Below are positions 25,813 through 34,754 of a DNA stretch of 64,000 bases, piece by piece. A program made the translations under genes and the position numbers. The stretch's first letter is position 1, and every line of letters starts with the position of its first letter. Source of the DNA: Microbacterium pumilum (lineage in GTDB: Bacteria > Actinomycetota > Actinomycetes > Actinomycetales > Microbacteriaceae); contig NZ_BAAAOH010000001.1 of assembly GCF_039530225.1 (NCBI RefSeq), positions 4,340,001-4,404,000 on the forward strand, read 5' to 3'. Below the pieces are notes generated by a model that was not told the DNA's origin, ran no database searches, and saw nothing but the letters and a program-made list of their open reading frames with translations.

Positions 25813-27540
25813 TCAGTGCAGTCGAACTCGTGGGGTGGGTGTGCTTGTCAGCTTGATGGTGTCGGCGCCGGCATACGTTCCGGCGACTCGCACGGAGATC
25901 CGCGACGCCAGGTCGCGCAAGCGCACGGTGTAGGTCTGCGCCGTCGCCCCGGCGATCGGGCCGCCGTTGCGCAGCCACTGATACTTCAGGACGACTCCGT
26001 CCGGGCTCCACGTTCCCACGTCAGCCCTGAGCTTCGCTCCCACTCGCGCCGCTCCCGCGATCGCAGGCCTGGTTCCCTCGATAACCGGGTCGGGTTCATC
26101 GAGGGGCGTCACGATGCCGTCGGTGGGGCATCCGCTCGCCTCTTCGAAGCGCAGATTGTCCACCAGCAGGACCGAGTCGGAGATGAGATAGTCCGTAGAT
26201 TGAACCGAGATCACGACGTCCGTGTAGCCCGGTCCAGCGAGCGACTCCCCCGAAAGCGGGACGCGTGCCGTGACCGGCTGTGTCCAGCCGTCGATGCGCC
26301 AACCGGGCTCGACCGTGAACTCGAGCCCCGAACTCGGGCTGATCACCGCTCCGCCGGGTGCGCGGGCGAAGTTGTTCGGCGGCGCACCATCTTCGCCTCT
26401 GTCGACCGTTGGGCTCTCAACCGAGGCATAGTCGCTGTCGGCCGGCGGCACATCGATGTATTCCGGAACGAGTTCGGACCCGAACATGAGGTCCACCGCG
26501 AGGCACTCCTGACCCGCGGGCGGTGCGAGCATGAGCCGCACTCGTGTCTCATCGGTCTGCCAGAACAATTCGAACGGCGCAGAGTTGATGAAGGTCGACA
26601 ATTCGGCCGACGCGTCGCCCGGCTCGAGAGCCTGCTCCGCATCACCGGTCGAGAGCACCGCGTAGGAGTTTCCTGCAGTCGGGAATCCGCGGATCGGGCG
26701 CGTCCCGACTGCGATCCCAGCGGGCACCACGAACTCGAGCGGGATGACGTCCTCGACCGCGCGGGCGCTGGCATAGGTTGTGGGGTCGGGGTCCATCGCT
26801 GCCAGCAACTGGTCGACTCCGTCGACCGGATCGGTCACCGCATACGGGATGAGCACGGGCCACTCGCTGTATCCCGGCTTGAGGGGGGTCATCGCGGCGA
26901 ACAAGATCGGCATCCCGTCGGGGACGGTGATCGTCGGGTCGGTCTCGCCCGGGAGCACGACTGTGGTACTCAGGCGTTCGGAGGAATTGCTGGCCCATTG
27001 GAAGCCGACCGAATCCGGCGCGGGGGACAGCGTGCCCGGGCTGGCGGTGAGGATCGTCCCGGATGTTCCGAGCCCCCGGAAGTTCGGCTGGTCCGTGTCA
27101 TCGAGGCTGAACGACGCGGCTGGAGTGTCGAGGGCGAAGTTGAGCTCCGCCTCATCGCCCGCCGTGAGCGTGACCGACGTCGCTGTGTCTGGTGTTGCTG
27201 CGTCAGGCCACCACTCTGTCGCGCGGGCCTCGGTTCGGGCCGACACGAGGTACGACCCGGGGGCGACCTCGATCTCGAACCCAGCTGAAGTGCGTGCGAC
27301 GAACGAGAAGGCCACCGCGTGGGTGGGGTCGTCTGCGGGGTAGACCGTCACGAGCGCGGCCGTCAGCCCGTAGTCGGGATCTGTTTGGATGCCGGACACA
27401 GTGCCGGTGATGCGCGCCGACGCTGCGCCGGAGGCCGACGCTGCGCCGGAGGCGGGCGTTGCGACGGAGGCGACGGCGACGATGGCGAAGGCCGCGGCAA
27501 AGACTGCCGGAAAGCGGAGGTGGTGCCGAGTGAAGGACAT
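25813..27540 (-). CDS. Secreted choice-of-anchor L-like protein with C-terminal Ig-like domain
   Basis: 575 residues. Signal peptide MSFTRHHLRFPAVFAAAFAI ending in an Ala-rich site (PASGAASA). An N-terminal carboxypeptidase-regulatory-like beta domain (ARITGTVSGIQTDPDYGL, about 35-140) is followed by a central region with LMFGSELVPEYID, the hallmark of choice-of-anchor L domains, and a C-terminal actinobacterial Ig-like repeat (GTRPAIAGAARVGAKL, WSPDGVVLKYQWLRNGG). No LPxTG or TM anchor is seen at the end. AGGGG 5 nt before ATG. Probably a cell-surface or extracellular protein of unknown role. Confidence 0.75.
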   Translation of the reverse strand: MSFTRHHLRFPAVFAAAFAIVAVASVATPASGAASASGAASARITGTVSGIQTDPDYGLTAALVTVYPADDPTHAVAFSFVARTSAGFEIEVAPGSYLVSARTEARATEWWPDAATPDTATSVTLTAGDEAELNFALDTPAASFSLDDTDQPNFRGLGTSGTILTASPGTLSPAPDSVGFQWASNSSERLSTTVVLPGETDPTITVPDGMPILFAAMTPLKPGYSEWPVLIPYAVTDPVDGVDQLLAAMDPDPTTYASARAVEDVIPLEFVVPAGIAVGTRPIRGFPTAGNSYAVLSTGDAEQALEPGDASAELSTFINSAPFELFWQTDETRVRLMLAPPAGQECLAVDLMFGSELVPEYIDVPPADSDYASVESPTVDRGEDGAPPNNFARAPGGAVISPSSGLEFTVEPGWRIDGWTQPVTARVPLSGESLAGPGYTDVVISVQSTDYLISDSVLLVDNLRFEEASGCPTDGIVTPLDEPDPVIEGTRPAIAGAARVGAKLRADVGTWSPDGVVLKYQWLRNGGPIAGATAQTYTVRLRDLASRISVRVAGTYAGADTIKLTSTPTPRVRLH

Positions 27541-27806
27541 GAACGCCCCTAGTGCGATCGACGGAATGGTGCGATGCAGACTGGCTCGGCTCCACACGCT
27601 AGCGTCTCAGCCTTCGCGGGGGAAGAGCACGCTCCCCACCTCCGTCACCGCAGAGATCAATGGCCAGCGCCGAGGCGAATAGCCGGGCGAGCGCGAATCG
27701 TGCCGTTGATCGATCGACGCAGGGGGCCCCTCGGGTCAGATGCGGCTCGGGCCGTGAGGAGGGCTTGCACGCCGGACGCGAAGACTGTGTCCGTAGTGGG
27801 GAACTG

Positions 27807-27854
27807 GTCGACGCCTGCCACGCCATTGCCGCAGATCGGGCGCGTCGATAGTGT
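27807..27854 (+). repeat. 48-bp dispersed repeat, copy 1
   Basis: Matches 32835-32882 at 46 of 48 positions in the same orientation (differences at 27811 and at the G/T position near 27838). Copy 1 ends exactly where the zinc-finger remnant begins. Not part of any recognised mobile element. Confidence 0.8.
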
Positions 27855-27971
27855 GGCGGCGGGACGCGGATCGTTACAGGCACGAATGAGTACTGCAGCA
27901 GCTGCGAAGGCGGCTATGTGACCTGCACTTCCTGCCACGGCAGGGCACAGCCTGACGATTCAGTTCGCTGA
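27852..27971 (+). pseudogene. 3' remnant of DnaJ-type zinc-finger gene
   Basis: The frame reads CGGGTRIVTGTNEYCSSCEG and continues with GGYVTCTSCHGRA to a TGA at 27969-27971; the codon just before it is TAG. It closely matches the last 40 residues of the intact membrane zinc-finger protein encoded on the opposite strand at 34030-34509 (CNGTRTVRGTNEYCSSCQGG, then FVTCTSCHGTG). Nucleotide similarity is also high over about 95 bp (27852-27945 against 34045-34140 inverted). No upstream part of the gene is present. Confidence 0.75.
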
Positions 27972-28241
27972 CCTCAGGGCGCCGCTCAGCCCACGACGCA
28001 CCGATCAACACGTGCCGAGCGCATCCGTCCAGCACGCTCGTCCGCCGTGGAAACTGGATGCGCCTTGGTTGACCTGCCTGTTCGCGCATCACAGTGCTCT
28101 CCCTCTCGGGATGGTCGACCCAATCATTCGACGCGCAACGCCCGGTCGTGACGTGCCCCAGGCCATGACACGTCTTGCACGCAACAGGATGTACCCCCAA
28201 TGGCTCTCCGGAACATCGCCGCGATTCGCCCAAAGGTGAAC

Positions 28242-28931
28242 TCATAGATCTGTAGTCGGGTGCTGTGTCGTGCCCACACCGTGATCGGCGTCTGTCACCG
28301 AAGGTGCACTAGGCGGTCCGGCGACGCTGTCCCCGAGCAGAACGCACCATTTGTTGATCGCCAGCTTCAGCGCAATCACCGAATCAGGATCCAGTGGGGG
28401 GTTCCTGTGTCGGCTCGTGGAGCTCCTCGTACGAGAATTGTGCTCACCGTCCTCCTCCATATGGCTAATCTGATCCACCGCCTCTTGCCGGGCGTACGAC
28501 CGCATCGCCACGATCAATCGCTCCCGCATCCACGCGTGTGGCCACGGCTGCCCCTCCGCGAACAGGCGATTGCCCATTGCGATGACATTCGTTATCTCGT
28601 GCGCTGCGAAACGGTTGGGGCCGTGCGAGAGGACATATATCAGCTGTGCCTGATACTCCCAAGTGATCGCCATGACGTACCGCGCCCGTCGCCGGAACAG
28701 TTGTGGGAACCGACCGGGCTTGATCCCCTTCTCCCCGAGAAGGACGTCCAAGGCTGCGATGCCCGCCGTGCGTTCCTGACTGCCGCCGACCATGTGAGAG
28801 AGCGCAGCGATAACCATCTCGTTCTCCCGCTGTCGATGCCCGCTCCATACAGTGATAGCGGCGGTGACGGCCGCGCCGATCAGCGCGCCGACTAACGCGT
28901 ACGCCGCGACGACGACTTCCGCCGAATCCAT
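28242..28931 (-). CDS. N-terminally anchored membrane protein, hypothetical
   Basis: 229 residues. One N-terminal transmembrane helix (VVAAYALVGALIGAAVTAAI) is followed by a positively charged helix (GHRQRENEMVIAALSHM) and a soluble, mostly helical domain with WEYQAQLIYVLSHGPNRFAAHE. The C-terminal 30 residues are low-complexity and polar. Not recognised; coding supported by codon bias. The region upstream on the same strand holds no gene. Confidence 0.6.
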   Translation of the reverse strand: MDSAEVVVAAYALVGALIGAAVTAAITVWSGHRQRENEMVIAALSHMVGGSQERTAGIAALDVLLGEKGIKPGRFPQLFRRRARYVMAITWEYQAQLIYVLSHGPNRFAAHEITNVIAMGNRLFAEGQPWPHAWMRERLIVAMRSYARQEAVDQISHMEEDGEHNSRTRSSTSRHRNPPLDPDSVIALKLAINKWCVLLGDSVAGPPSAPSVTDADHGVGTTQHPTTDL

Positions 28932-29564
28932 GCCAACCCCCTAGATCTGATCGAGAGGAGCTCCTGGTAAGCAGGACTAGCGCATGCGCATGACAGTCAC
29001 AACCGGGTGAGGGTCCTAACTGTCGCCTCCAACGGCGTGCTGGCCGACGAGGAATCCACATCGGCGACCAGGGATGTGTTGGCGGCATGACTGAGGTCAC
29101 GGCGCCGGACGGCGATGACGGGCACCAAGACCTGGGCTTGGTTTCCCCCCAGCTCTCAACGAACGCATGCGGGCACAGCGCGCGGGCTTCTTGATCGAAG
29201 CAGGACCACTCCTTACTGCTGAAGTGGTTGGCGTCAGCCGGGAGCAGAACGCCTTCACACCGGCGCGCGCGGCGTCTATCCCCAGGCCCGACTGGGTGGA
29301 TGACAATCGGCTCGGCTCCCGACTCCGGCTTGAATGCTCGGAGTCCGCCGCTCGCATCGGCCCCCCATCGGGTGGGTGGGTGCATTCGCGCTTCGAATCG
29401 CACCGTTTCGGACAAGGCTCCTCTCGGGTGACGCTTCTCGAGAGCTGGGCGGCTGCCACTGGGATTCTCGCCCGAGGGGGTCACGTCGATGACGTCCGGT
29501 TGTAAGGTTTGCTCGCGTCGGACGGCTTACAGAGTGATGGATGTTCTCGCTGATCGGAGTGGGG
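28932..29564. other. 633-bp region without a recognised gene
   Basis: Several overlapping open frames on both strands lack ribosome sites and resemble translated noise (Arg/Ser/Pro-rich). The only notable element is the inverted repeat TGTAAG-N19-CTTACA (29501-29531) just upstream of the sigma-factor gene. Confidence 0.55.
29501..29531 (+). promoter_or_regulatory. Inverted repeat upstream of ECF sigma operon
   Basis: TGTAAG at 29501-29506 and CTTACA at 29526-29531, 34 bp before the sigma gene start. The interval also contains CGTCGG and GGACGG, which resemble ECF -10 elements, so an autoregulated promoter is possible. Assignment is tentative. Confidence 0.35.
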
Positions 29565-30071
29565 ATGGTGGATTCGCGGCAGGAGACTTTCCGCACGCTG
29601 TTCGATGCCCACTATCCGGCGGTGTTCGGGTATCTGCGGCGTCGGGTGGCCGACGTGGAGGATGCGGAGGAGCTCGCTGCCGATGTGTTCCGTCTGGCGT
29701 GGGAGAAGCAGGATCCGCGCTCTCCGTTTCAGCGAGCCTGGCTGTTCAGGGTGGCTGCGAATCGGTTGACCGACTGGTACCGCCGACAGGGACTGCGTCG
29801 TGATGTCGAAGCGGCATTGCGGTGTCGCCTAGAGGAGGCTGCCTCGCGGATCGGCGTCGAGGACTCCGTCGCGGTGCGCGACGCCGTACGGGCGTTGCCG
29901 TTTCGAGAGCAGGAAGCTCTGCAGCTGACGTACTGGGATGGGATGTCGGCGTCGGAGATTGCGGCCGTTCTGGATTGCAGCACGGCGGCCGTCTGGACGT
30001 TGCTGTCCAGAGCGCGGGCGCGGCTGCGCGCTATGTTGGGCGAGCCCTCGCTAGAGGGGAGTGCGAAATGA
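29565..30071 (+). CDS. ECF-family RNA polymerase sigma factor
   Basis: 168 residues. Region 2: FDAHYPAVFGYLRRRV, EELAADVFRLAWEK and the -10-binding stretch RAWLFRVAANRLTDWYRRQ. Region 4: ALPFREQEALQLTYWDGMSASEIAAVLDC followed by the recognition helix AAVWTLLSRARARLR. No SnoaL extension. ATG 29565 has GGAG 6-7 nt upstream; an earlier Met at 29541 lacks one. The stop overlaps the anti-sigma gene start by 4 bp. Confidence 0.9.
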   Translation: MVDSRQETFRTLFDAHYPAVFGYLRRRVADVEDAEELAADVFRLAWEKQDPRSPFQRAWLFRVAANRLTDWYRRQGLRRDVEAALRCRLEEAASRIGVEDSVAVRDAVRALPFREQEALQLTYWDGMSASEIAAVLDCSTAAVWTLLSRARARLRAMLGEPSLEGSAK

Positions 30072-30763
30072 GCACACAACTGGAGTCACGGATTGCGGAA
30101 CTGATGCAGGCCGCGGATCCGCACCCGGGACTGAGGAATGCCCCGATTGGGCCGCGGCAAAGCGCGTTGCGTGACGAGATCATGGCGGCGGCTCCCCATC
30201 CTCCTCGCTCGCATAGCCGACGCTTGGCGAGTTGGGTGCATCACCTCGCCACGCCTGCGTTCGCGGTCGCTCTCGCCCTTGTATTCGTCGCCGCGGTGGT
30301 CGGAACCGTCGCGGTGACTGTCCTGGGCCTGCGAAACCAGGTTGCGTCGGTTCCAGACGGCGACACGCCCTATGTGACCGTGGACCCTCCGACCGGCGGA
30401 GTCGCGCCGACGCTGTTACCTGGTGTGCCAGTCCCGGCTCCGGGTGCACACGCTGCCTTGGCACAGGATCCGGCGCTGACATGGGAGAGCTTGCACGGCG
30501 CCCTCCTATGGGTGGAGGGACAGCGGCTCGATTACACGTCGCTGCAGGGGTTCCAGCGGCTCGACGCCGTCCAGCCCTGGACCGCCGAAAAGCTGGATGG
30601 CGGCACGTGCATTCTGCTCCGCACCGACGATGGATCGGGGTTCGATCAGATGGCGTGCGATTCCGACGGCCTGCCAGCCACGGTCGACCGAACCCTCAAC
30701 GGCGCGGTTCTGCGGTTCACGCTCAAGGGGGAGGTCATCGATGTATACGTCACCTCGCCGTGA
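30068..30763 (+). CDS. Probable anti-sigma factor, single-TM
   Basis: 231 residues. Cytoplasmic N-terminus of about 55 residues (STQLESRIAELMQAADPHPG), one transmembrane helix (about residues 60-85, FAVALALVFVAAVVGTVAV) and an outside domain of about 145 residues ending in a beta-rich part (GAVLRFTLKGEVIDVYV). No zinc-binding HxxxCxxC motif, so not a ZAS-type anti-sigma. Start ATG overlaps the sigma stop (ATGA), the standard arrangement for sigma/anti-sigma pairs. Confidence 0.75.
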   Translation: MSTQLESRIAELMQAADPHPGLRNAPIGPRQSALRDEIMAAAPHPPRSHSRRLASWVHHLATPAFAVALALVFVAAVVGTVAVTVLGLRNQVASVPDGDTPYVTVDPPTGGVAPTLLPGVPVPAPGAHAALAQDPALTWESLHGALLWVEGQRLDYTSLQGFQRLDAVQPWTAEKLDGGTCILLRTDDGSGFDQMACDSDGLPATVDRTLNGAVLRFTLKGEVIDVYVTSP

Positions 30764-30787
30764 CGGGAGCGGAAAGGTCCACCATCC

Positions 30788-31723
30788 ATGAATCGATCGC
30801 TCTCGCTGGTCGGCATCACCGCAGCGGTGTTGGTGCTCGTGGCGTGCGCGGGCCGAACGCCAGATGGGACCAACACTCACTCGTCTGCAGCAAGCAGCCC
30901 CGCTCCTGTGACCGAGACTCTTCCCGAGGTCAGTCTCCCGGTCGCCGAAGGCGCAGACGTGGACGGAGTCGTCGCGGTCGAGGGGCATGATCTGGCCGTC
31001 CACTGCAAGGGATCCGGACACCCCACGCTGGTCATCCTGCACGGTTGGATCGACCAGCCGGGAATCACGTCTTACGGCTACTACGGCGCCCTCACGAACG
31101 AGCTTGAGCCGGACTTCCGTGTCTGTAGTTACGACCGCGCCAACGTCGGCGACAGCGAAGCCGTGCCCGGGACACAAACCCCGGAGATGGTTGTCGGTGA
31201 CCTCGACGGACTGATGGAGACTATCGGCGACCCGGGGCCGTTCATTCTCATCGGCCAATCAGCCGGCGGGATGGTCGCCTCGGCATACGCGGTCGCGCAC
31301 CCGGGCAAGGTCGTCGGAATCGTGATGGTCGACGCCAGCTTCGATGAGGAGATCACCCTCGAAGACGTCGGCATGGTCCCCGACGGCGTCGGTCCCTGCG
31401 ACCCCGAGAACCGCAGACGCGACGGCGAGGAGTCCTTACAGAAGATCGACAACTGCGCCATGTACAAGTGGGCATACGAGCGACGCGACCTCAGACCAAA
31501 GGTTCCCCTCGTCTACCTGGCGGCGGAGCACGCGCCCTGGAGCGACCAGACCGAACTCGGACCTGCCTACGCTGAGGCGATCATCCCGCTGCAACAGTCT
31601 TACGCCGCGAGCTGGTCTCCAGGAAAGTTCGAATGGGTCGACTCCGGACACGACATCCACAGCGAGAACCCCGGTGCCGTCGGTGACGCCGTTCGTTGGA
31701 TCGTCAAAGAAGGCAACAAGTGA
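30788..31723 (+). CDS. Alpha/beta hydrolase lipoprotein
   Basis: 311 residues. Lipoprotein signal with lipobox LVAC (Cys20) followed by a Ser/Thr/Pro linker. Hydrolase core: LVILHGWIDQPG (oxyanion), RVCSYDRANVGDSE, nucleophile elbow IGQSAGGM and catalytic His in DSGHDIHSE near the end; three Cys pairs in the mature part may be disulfides. Exported and lipid-anchored, acting outside the membrane. It is the third gene of the ECF operon, 24 bp after the anti-sigma stop, so probably part of that regulon. Confidence 0.85.
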   Translation: MNRSLSLVGITAAVLVLVACAGRTPDGTNTHSSAASSPAPVTETLPEVSLPVAEGADVDGVVAVEGHDLAVHCKGSGHPTLVILHGWIDQPGITSYGYYGALTNELEPDFRVCSYDRANVGDSEAVPGTQTPEMVVGDLDGLMETIGDPGPFILIGQSAGGMVASAYAVAHPGKVVGIVMVDASFDEEITLEDVGMVPDGVGPCDPENRRRDGEESLQKIDNCAMYKWAYERRDLRPKVPLVYLAAEHAPWSDQTELGPAYAEAIIPLQQSYAASWSPGKFEWVDSGHDIHSENPGAVGDAVRWIVKEGNK

Positions 31724-32763
31724 CCATCCGCAACAATGCAACCCACCTTGGATCAGCGTCGTCGCCGATTCGGGCGCTGTCGATTCTGATCCTCCTCTTT
31801 CTCACGTCGTGCGCATCGCCAGCGGCGACGAGCCCTACGTCGTCGCCCACGAAAACCCGGGCCGCGGACGAGGAAACCCACGGCGCAATCGATTCCGGTC
31901 GAATCCTGTTCGCGGTAGAAGGGTCGACCAGCTCAGGCGGCACCGAGCTGAGAGTTCTCGACGGCAGCGAACTGCAACAGGTGGTGACCGGCGATCCCAC
32001 GTTGGCTCACGTCGCGTGGGCGGGCGGCAACGCGATCGTGTACGACAGCGAGCCCACCCCGGGCCGCCGGGTGTTCCGCCGGGCGGACTACCGCGAGCCG
32101 GCCGCCGAACCGGTCGCCCCGGATGCACCTGCGGGAAGCGCCGACGCCGGTGTCTCACCGGACGGGATGCTGGTGGCGTTCGCCGCGTCGATGCCACTGG
32201 ACGGAGGGGCCGTGGGTCTGTCCGTCGTACCAGTACAAGGCGGCGAGGCCGTCAGGGTCACACCGCCGAATGCCGAACAGGTCCTCCTGCCATACGATGA
32301 CTACCCGTCGTTCTCGCCCGATGGAAACCAGATCGTCTATCTCCAGGTCACCACCGCCTCCGATCGTGGAGATCCGCTTACAGGAGACCTGCTCGTCGTC
32401 CCTGTCAGCGGCGGCACTCCTCGCCTCGTCGCATCCGAAATCCCATCGCCGGGCCCGCCTCGGTTCTCGCCGGACGGCGAGCAGATCCTCTTCCACCGCG
32501 AGAACTCGGGTGGGACGAACCTGTCTCTGTGGACGGTGCCGGCCAGTGGCGGTGAGCCCCGCGAGCTGTTCGCGGTGCCGCCCCACGCCAACGCGTTCAA
32601 CGCGGACTGGTCACCGGACGGGACACAGCTGGTGTTCGAGTGGTACCAGGACGGTTGGGACCGCAACGAGCTGCGAGTCTCCAACCTCGACGGCTCCGAC
32701 ACACACACGATCTGGAGGGGTACGAGCCGAACGACCGCCGAAACCCCCGACTGGGCGGCCTGA
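31720..32763 (+). CDS. TolB-like beta-propeller lipoprotein
   Basis: 347 residues, GTG start overlapping the hydrolase stop (GTGA) with GAAGG 6-7 nt upstream. Lipobox FLTSC near residue 27, then a Ser/Thr/Pro linker. The remainder is a six- or seven-bladed WD40/PD40-type propeller with repeated SPDG turns (GVSPDGMLVAF, FSPDGNQIVYL, FSPDGEQILF, WSPDGTQLVF). Surface-exposed; likely a binding or scaffolding protein. Last gene of the ECF sigma operon. Confidence 0.85.
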   Translation: MTIRNNATHLGSASSPIRALSILILLFLTSCASPAATSPTSSPTKTRAADEETHGAIDSGRILFAVEGSTSSGGTELRVLDGSELQQVVTGDPTLAHVAWAGGNAIVYDSEPTPGRRVFRRADYREPAAEPVAPDAPAGSADAGVSPDGMLVAFAASMPLDGGAVGLSVVPVQGGEAVRVTPPNAEQVLLPYDDYPSFSPDGNQIVYLQVTTASDRGDPLTGDLLVVPVSGGTPRLVASEIPSPGPPRFSPDGEQILFHRENSGGTNLSLWTVPASGGEPRELFAVPPHANAFNADWSPDGTQLVFEWYQDGWDRNELRVSNLDGSDTHTIWRGTSRTTAETPDWAA

Positions 32764-32834
32764 TCCAAGACCCGTGCGTCCGTTCGGCGACCCGCCTCCG
32801 AGCCGGCTGTTCAAGTCCGTTCGGGCCGGCCCGC

Positions 32835-32882
32835 GTCGGCGCCTGCCACGCCATTGCCGCAGATCTGGCGCGTCGATAGTGT
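32835..32882 (+). repeat. 48-bp dispersed repeat, copy 2
   Basis: 46/48 identical to 27807-27854, same orientation, 40 bp before the next start codon and 71 bp after the lipoprotein stop. An inner CGCCA...TGGCG could form a weak hairpin in this copy. Confidence 0.8.
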
Positions 32883-32921
32883 TTGGCGCATCGCGATGGC
32901 AGGCCTGGAGGGAGGGCTGCT

Positions 32922-33761
32922 ATGCCTCAGGTCGGGTTCCGGGAACATCCGTCTGCCGCCCTGGAGTACTGGTTCTTCAAAGTCAACGCCGGTCCGATCG
33001 CGCTGATCGTGGATTGGATCGAGCGTCGCCGGCGCGGAGACCATGTCCTGCGGGTGAGTGTTCACTCGCCATACAAGCGAGAGGTCCTCTTCGACGAGTT
33101 GCCGTCGTGGATGCCTGGAGAGAACTTCATGACCACCGAGCGCTGCGCGGGGCATGCCGGCGAGGTCTCGTGGGATCTGACCATCGACGTGGTCGGTGAA
33201 CCCGTCATGCCGGACATCTTTCCTGCCGGACTGCTGAAGGTGCCCGACCTCGCAACCTACGGATGGCCGTTGGCGACCTTCACCGGCTGGATCCGGCATG
33301 GTCCCGAGCACGTCGCGCTGACCGCGGTACCCGGATCCATCACCCAATACTGGGGTCGCCGACTTGCCACCGAGTGGTGGTGGGTATCGGCCCACCAATT
33401 CGATCGTGGCGATACAGCACTGGAGGGCACCGTCCTGAGATCTCGAGTCTGGGGAACACCGGTTCGCGTACCGCTGGCATACTTCTTCGTCTCTCAGGAG
33501 GGAAAGGCTGAGTTCATCGTCACTCCCCCGGGCAGCGTGCGAGTGGAGGGAACTCCGGAGGAGTTCCGGGTGGACATCCGCCGTCGCCACCGAGAAGTAC
33601 TCACTCTCTTATGCGCGGGTCGCGAGTACGGCGACTTCGGCGACGGGATCGTCAATACCCTGGTCGGTGACATGGAGGTGCGAGAGGGCGACCGCGTTCT
33701 TGCACGGGCGACCGGGACAGCCGGACTGGAGCGGCGGTCCCCGAACGCTGAGCAACACTGA
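32922..33761 (+). CDS. Hypothetical protein, lipocalin/CrtC-like appearance
   Basis: 279 residues; ATG has GGAGGG 8-9 nt upstream. Soluble, Trp- and strand-rich: EYWFFKVNAGPIALIVDWIE at the N-terminus, AGEVSWDLTIDVVG, YWGRRLATEWWWVSAHQFD in the middle and a C-terminal GDMEVREGDRVLARATG. The pattern (two beta sandwiches with conserved Trp and Gly) recalls the AttH/CrtC-like lipocalin group, but I cannot confirm it. No signal peptide. Single gene. Confidence 0.6.
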   Translation: MPQVGFREHPSAALEYWFFKVNAGPIALIVDWIERRRRGDHVLRVSVHSPYKREVLFDELPSWMPGENFMTTERCAGHAGEVSWDLTIDVVGEPVMPDIFPAGLLKVPDLATYGWPLATFTGWIRHGPEHVALTAVPGSITQYWGRRLATEWWWVSAHQFDRGDTALEGTVLRSRVWGTPVRVPLAYFFVSQEGKAEFIVTPPGSVRVEGTPEEFRVDIRRRHREVLTLLCAGREYGDFGDGIVNTLVGDMEVREGDRVLARATGTAGLERRSPNAEQH

Positions 33762-34029
33762 GCGCCGCTGATCGGATAACCCCATCCTCGGTGTCGCAAC
33801 GGCTGGTTGCCAAGATCAAACGGGAGCGCTCGCCAGGGCAGTGCTCAAAGGCGATCACGCGGCCCCGCGACATCCTGGGGCACGGCCACACCGAACCTCG
33901 GACCGTGACGCGAGCCCTTCGCCGGTATGAGCAGAGTTCGGTTGCCGGGCGGGCTCTATCCGATGGGTTCGAATTCGTTGAGACGCCAGGTCTGGTCGAA
34001 TCAGGCCTCTGGTCAGCGATATGGAATCG

Positions 34030-34509
34030 TCAGGCTGTTCCAGTGCCGTGGCAGGAGGTGCACGTGACAAAGCCGCCCTGGCAGCTGCTGCAGTACTCAT
34101 TTGTGCCCCTAACCGTCCGCGTTCCGTTGCACCGCCAACATGGAACGACCTTGTTGCCGTAACAGGTGCCGCAGGTTTGAGACGGACTCGACCAGGCGCC
34201 GAAGTCAGACTGACCGATCGATGATTGCGGGGACGCGCGATATCGGTCCACACCGTAGTTTCCACTGCCGGACGAGCCAGAACGACGCACCGTCGCAAGG
34301 TAGACGAAGAAGAGCACATAGCCGACGAGTGGGATCCAGCCAACCAGGATTGGAGCCACTCCCCAGCCGATCCGACCGCCTATGCTCTCCGAACCAGACA
34401 TTCCCCCGACCCAGGCGACGAATCCGAGGACGTACCCGATGAGGATCGGAATCAGCGCGATGCCAGCCAGAAGCAGCCAGCCACCCATACTCGTCGTGGA
34501 CTCATCCAT
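34030..34509 (-). CDS. Membrane protein with C-terminal DnaJ-type zinc finger
   Basis: 159 residues. Two transmembrane segments (WLLLAGIALIPILIGYVLG and around residues 50-72) are followed by a Ser/Gly linker and four CxxCxG-like modules (CGTCYGNK, CWRCNGTR, CSSCQGG, CTSCHGTG), the cysteine-rich zinc-binding pattern of DnaJ. No J domain. ATG 34509 is chosen because the earlier residues look random; GGGGG lies 8 nt upstream. A partial inverted copy of its 3' end lies at 27852-27971. Function unknown, perhaps redox- or folding-related at the membrane. Confidence 0.7.
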   Translation of the reverse strand: MDESTTSMGGWLLLAGIALIPILIGYVLGFVAWVGGMSGSESIGGRIGWGVAPILVGWIPLVGYVLFFVYLATVRRSGSSGSGNYGVDRYRASPQSSIGQSDFGAWSSPSQTCGTCYGNKVVPCWRCNGTRTVRGTNEYCSSCQGGFVTCTSCHGTGTA

Positions 34510-34754
34510 CGCGCCCCCAGAGTGCGAATCGACCACCGCCAGACATCTGAAGCCCGTGCGCATCCACATGCTAGCGGTCGAATCCCGCAGCCTGTTCAAC
34601 CGGCGACGTCCACGGGACCGCCTGATTCGAGTGGCATCACGCAGGCGCCTTCGAGGAGTCGCCGCGATCATGGAGACCCACTTGCGCCACGAGGAGCGCA
34701 CCCTGCTCGACCTGGATCGGCTCGGGAGTATTGCAGAAGTGCGACACTGAGCGC

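Larger units (their letters stand above)
27541..28241. other. 701-bp region without an intact gene
   Basis: Holds one copy of the 48-bp repeat (27807-27854) and a 3' remnant of a zinc-finger gene (27852-27971). The rest has several short open frames on both strands without convincing ribosome sites or codon bias; nothing else could be supported. Confidence 0.6.

Noticed and set aside
28465..29484. Long minus-strand frame (339 codons)
   Set aside because: Composition is Arg/Ser-rich shadow of GC-rich DNA and overlaps the membrane-protein gene in another frame.
33791..34162. 123-codon plus-strand ORF
   Set aside because: Overlaps the intact zinc-finger gene in antisense, no ribosome site, unbiased codons.
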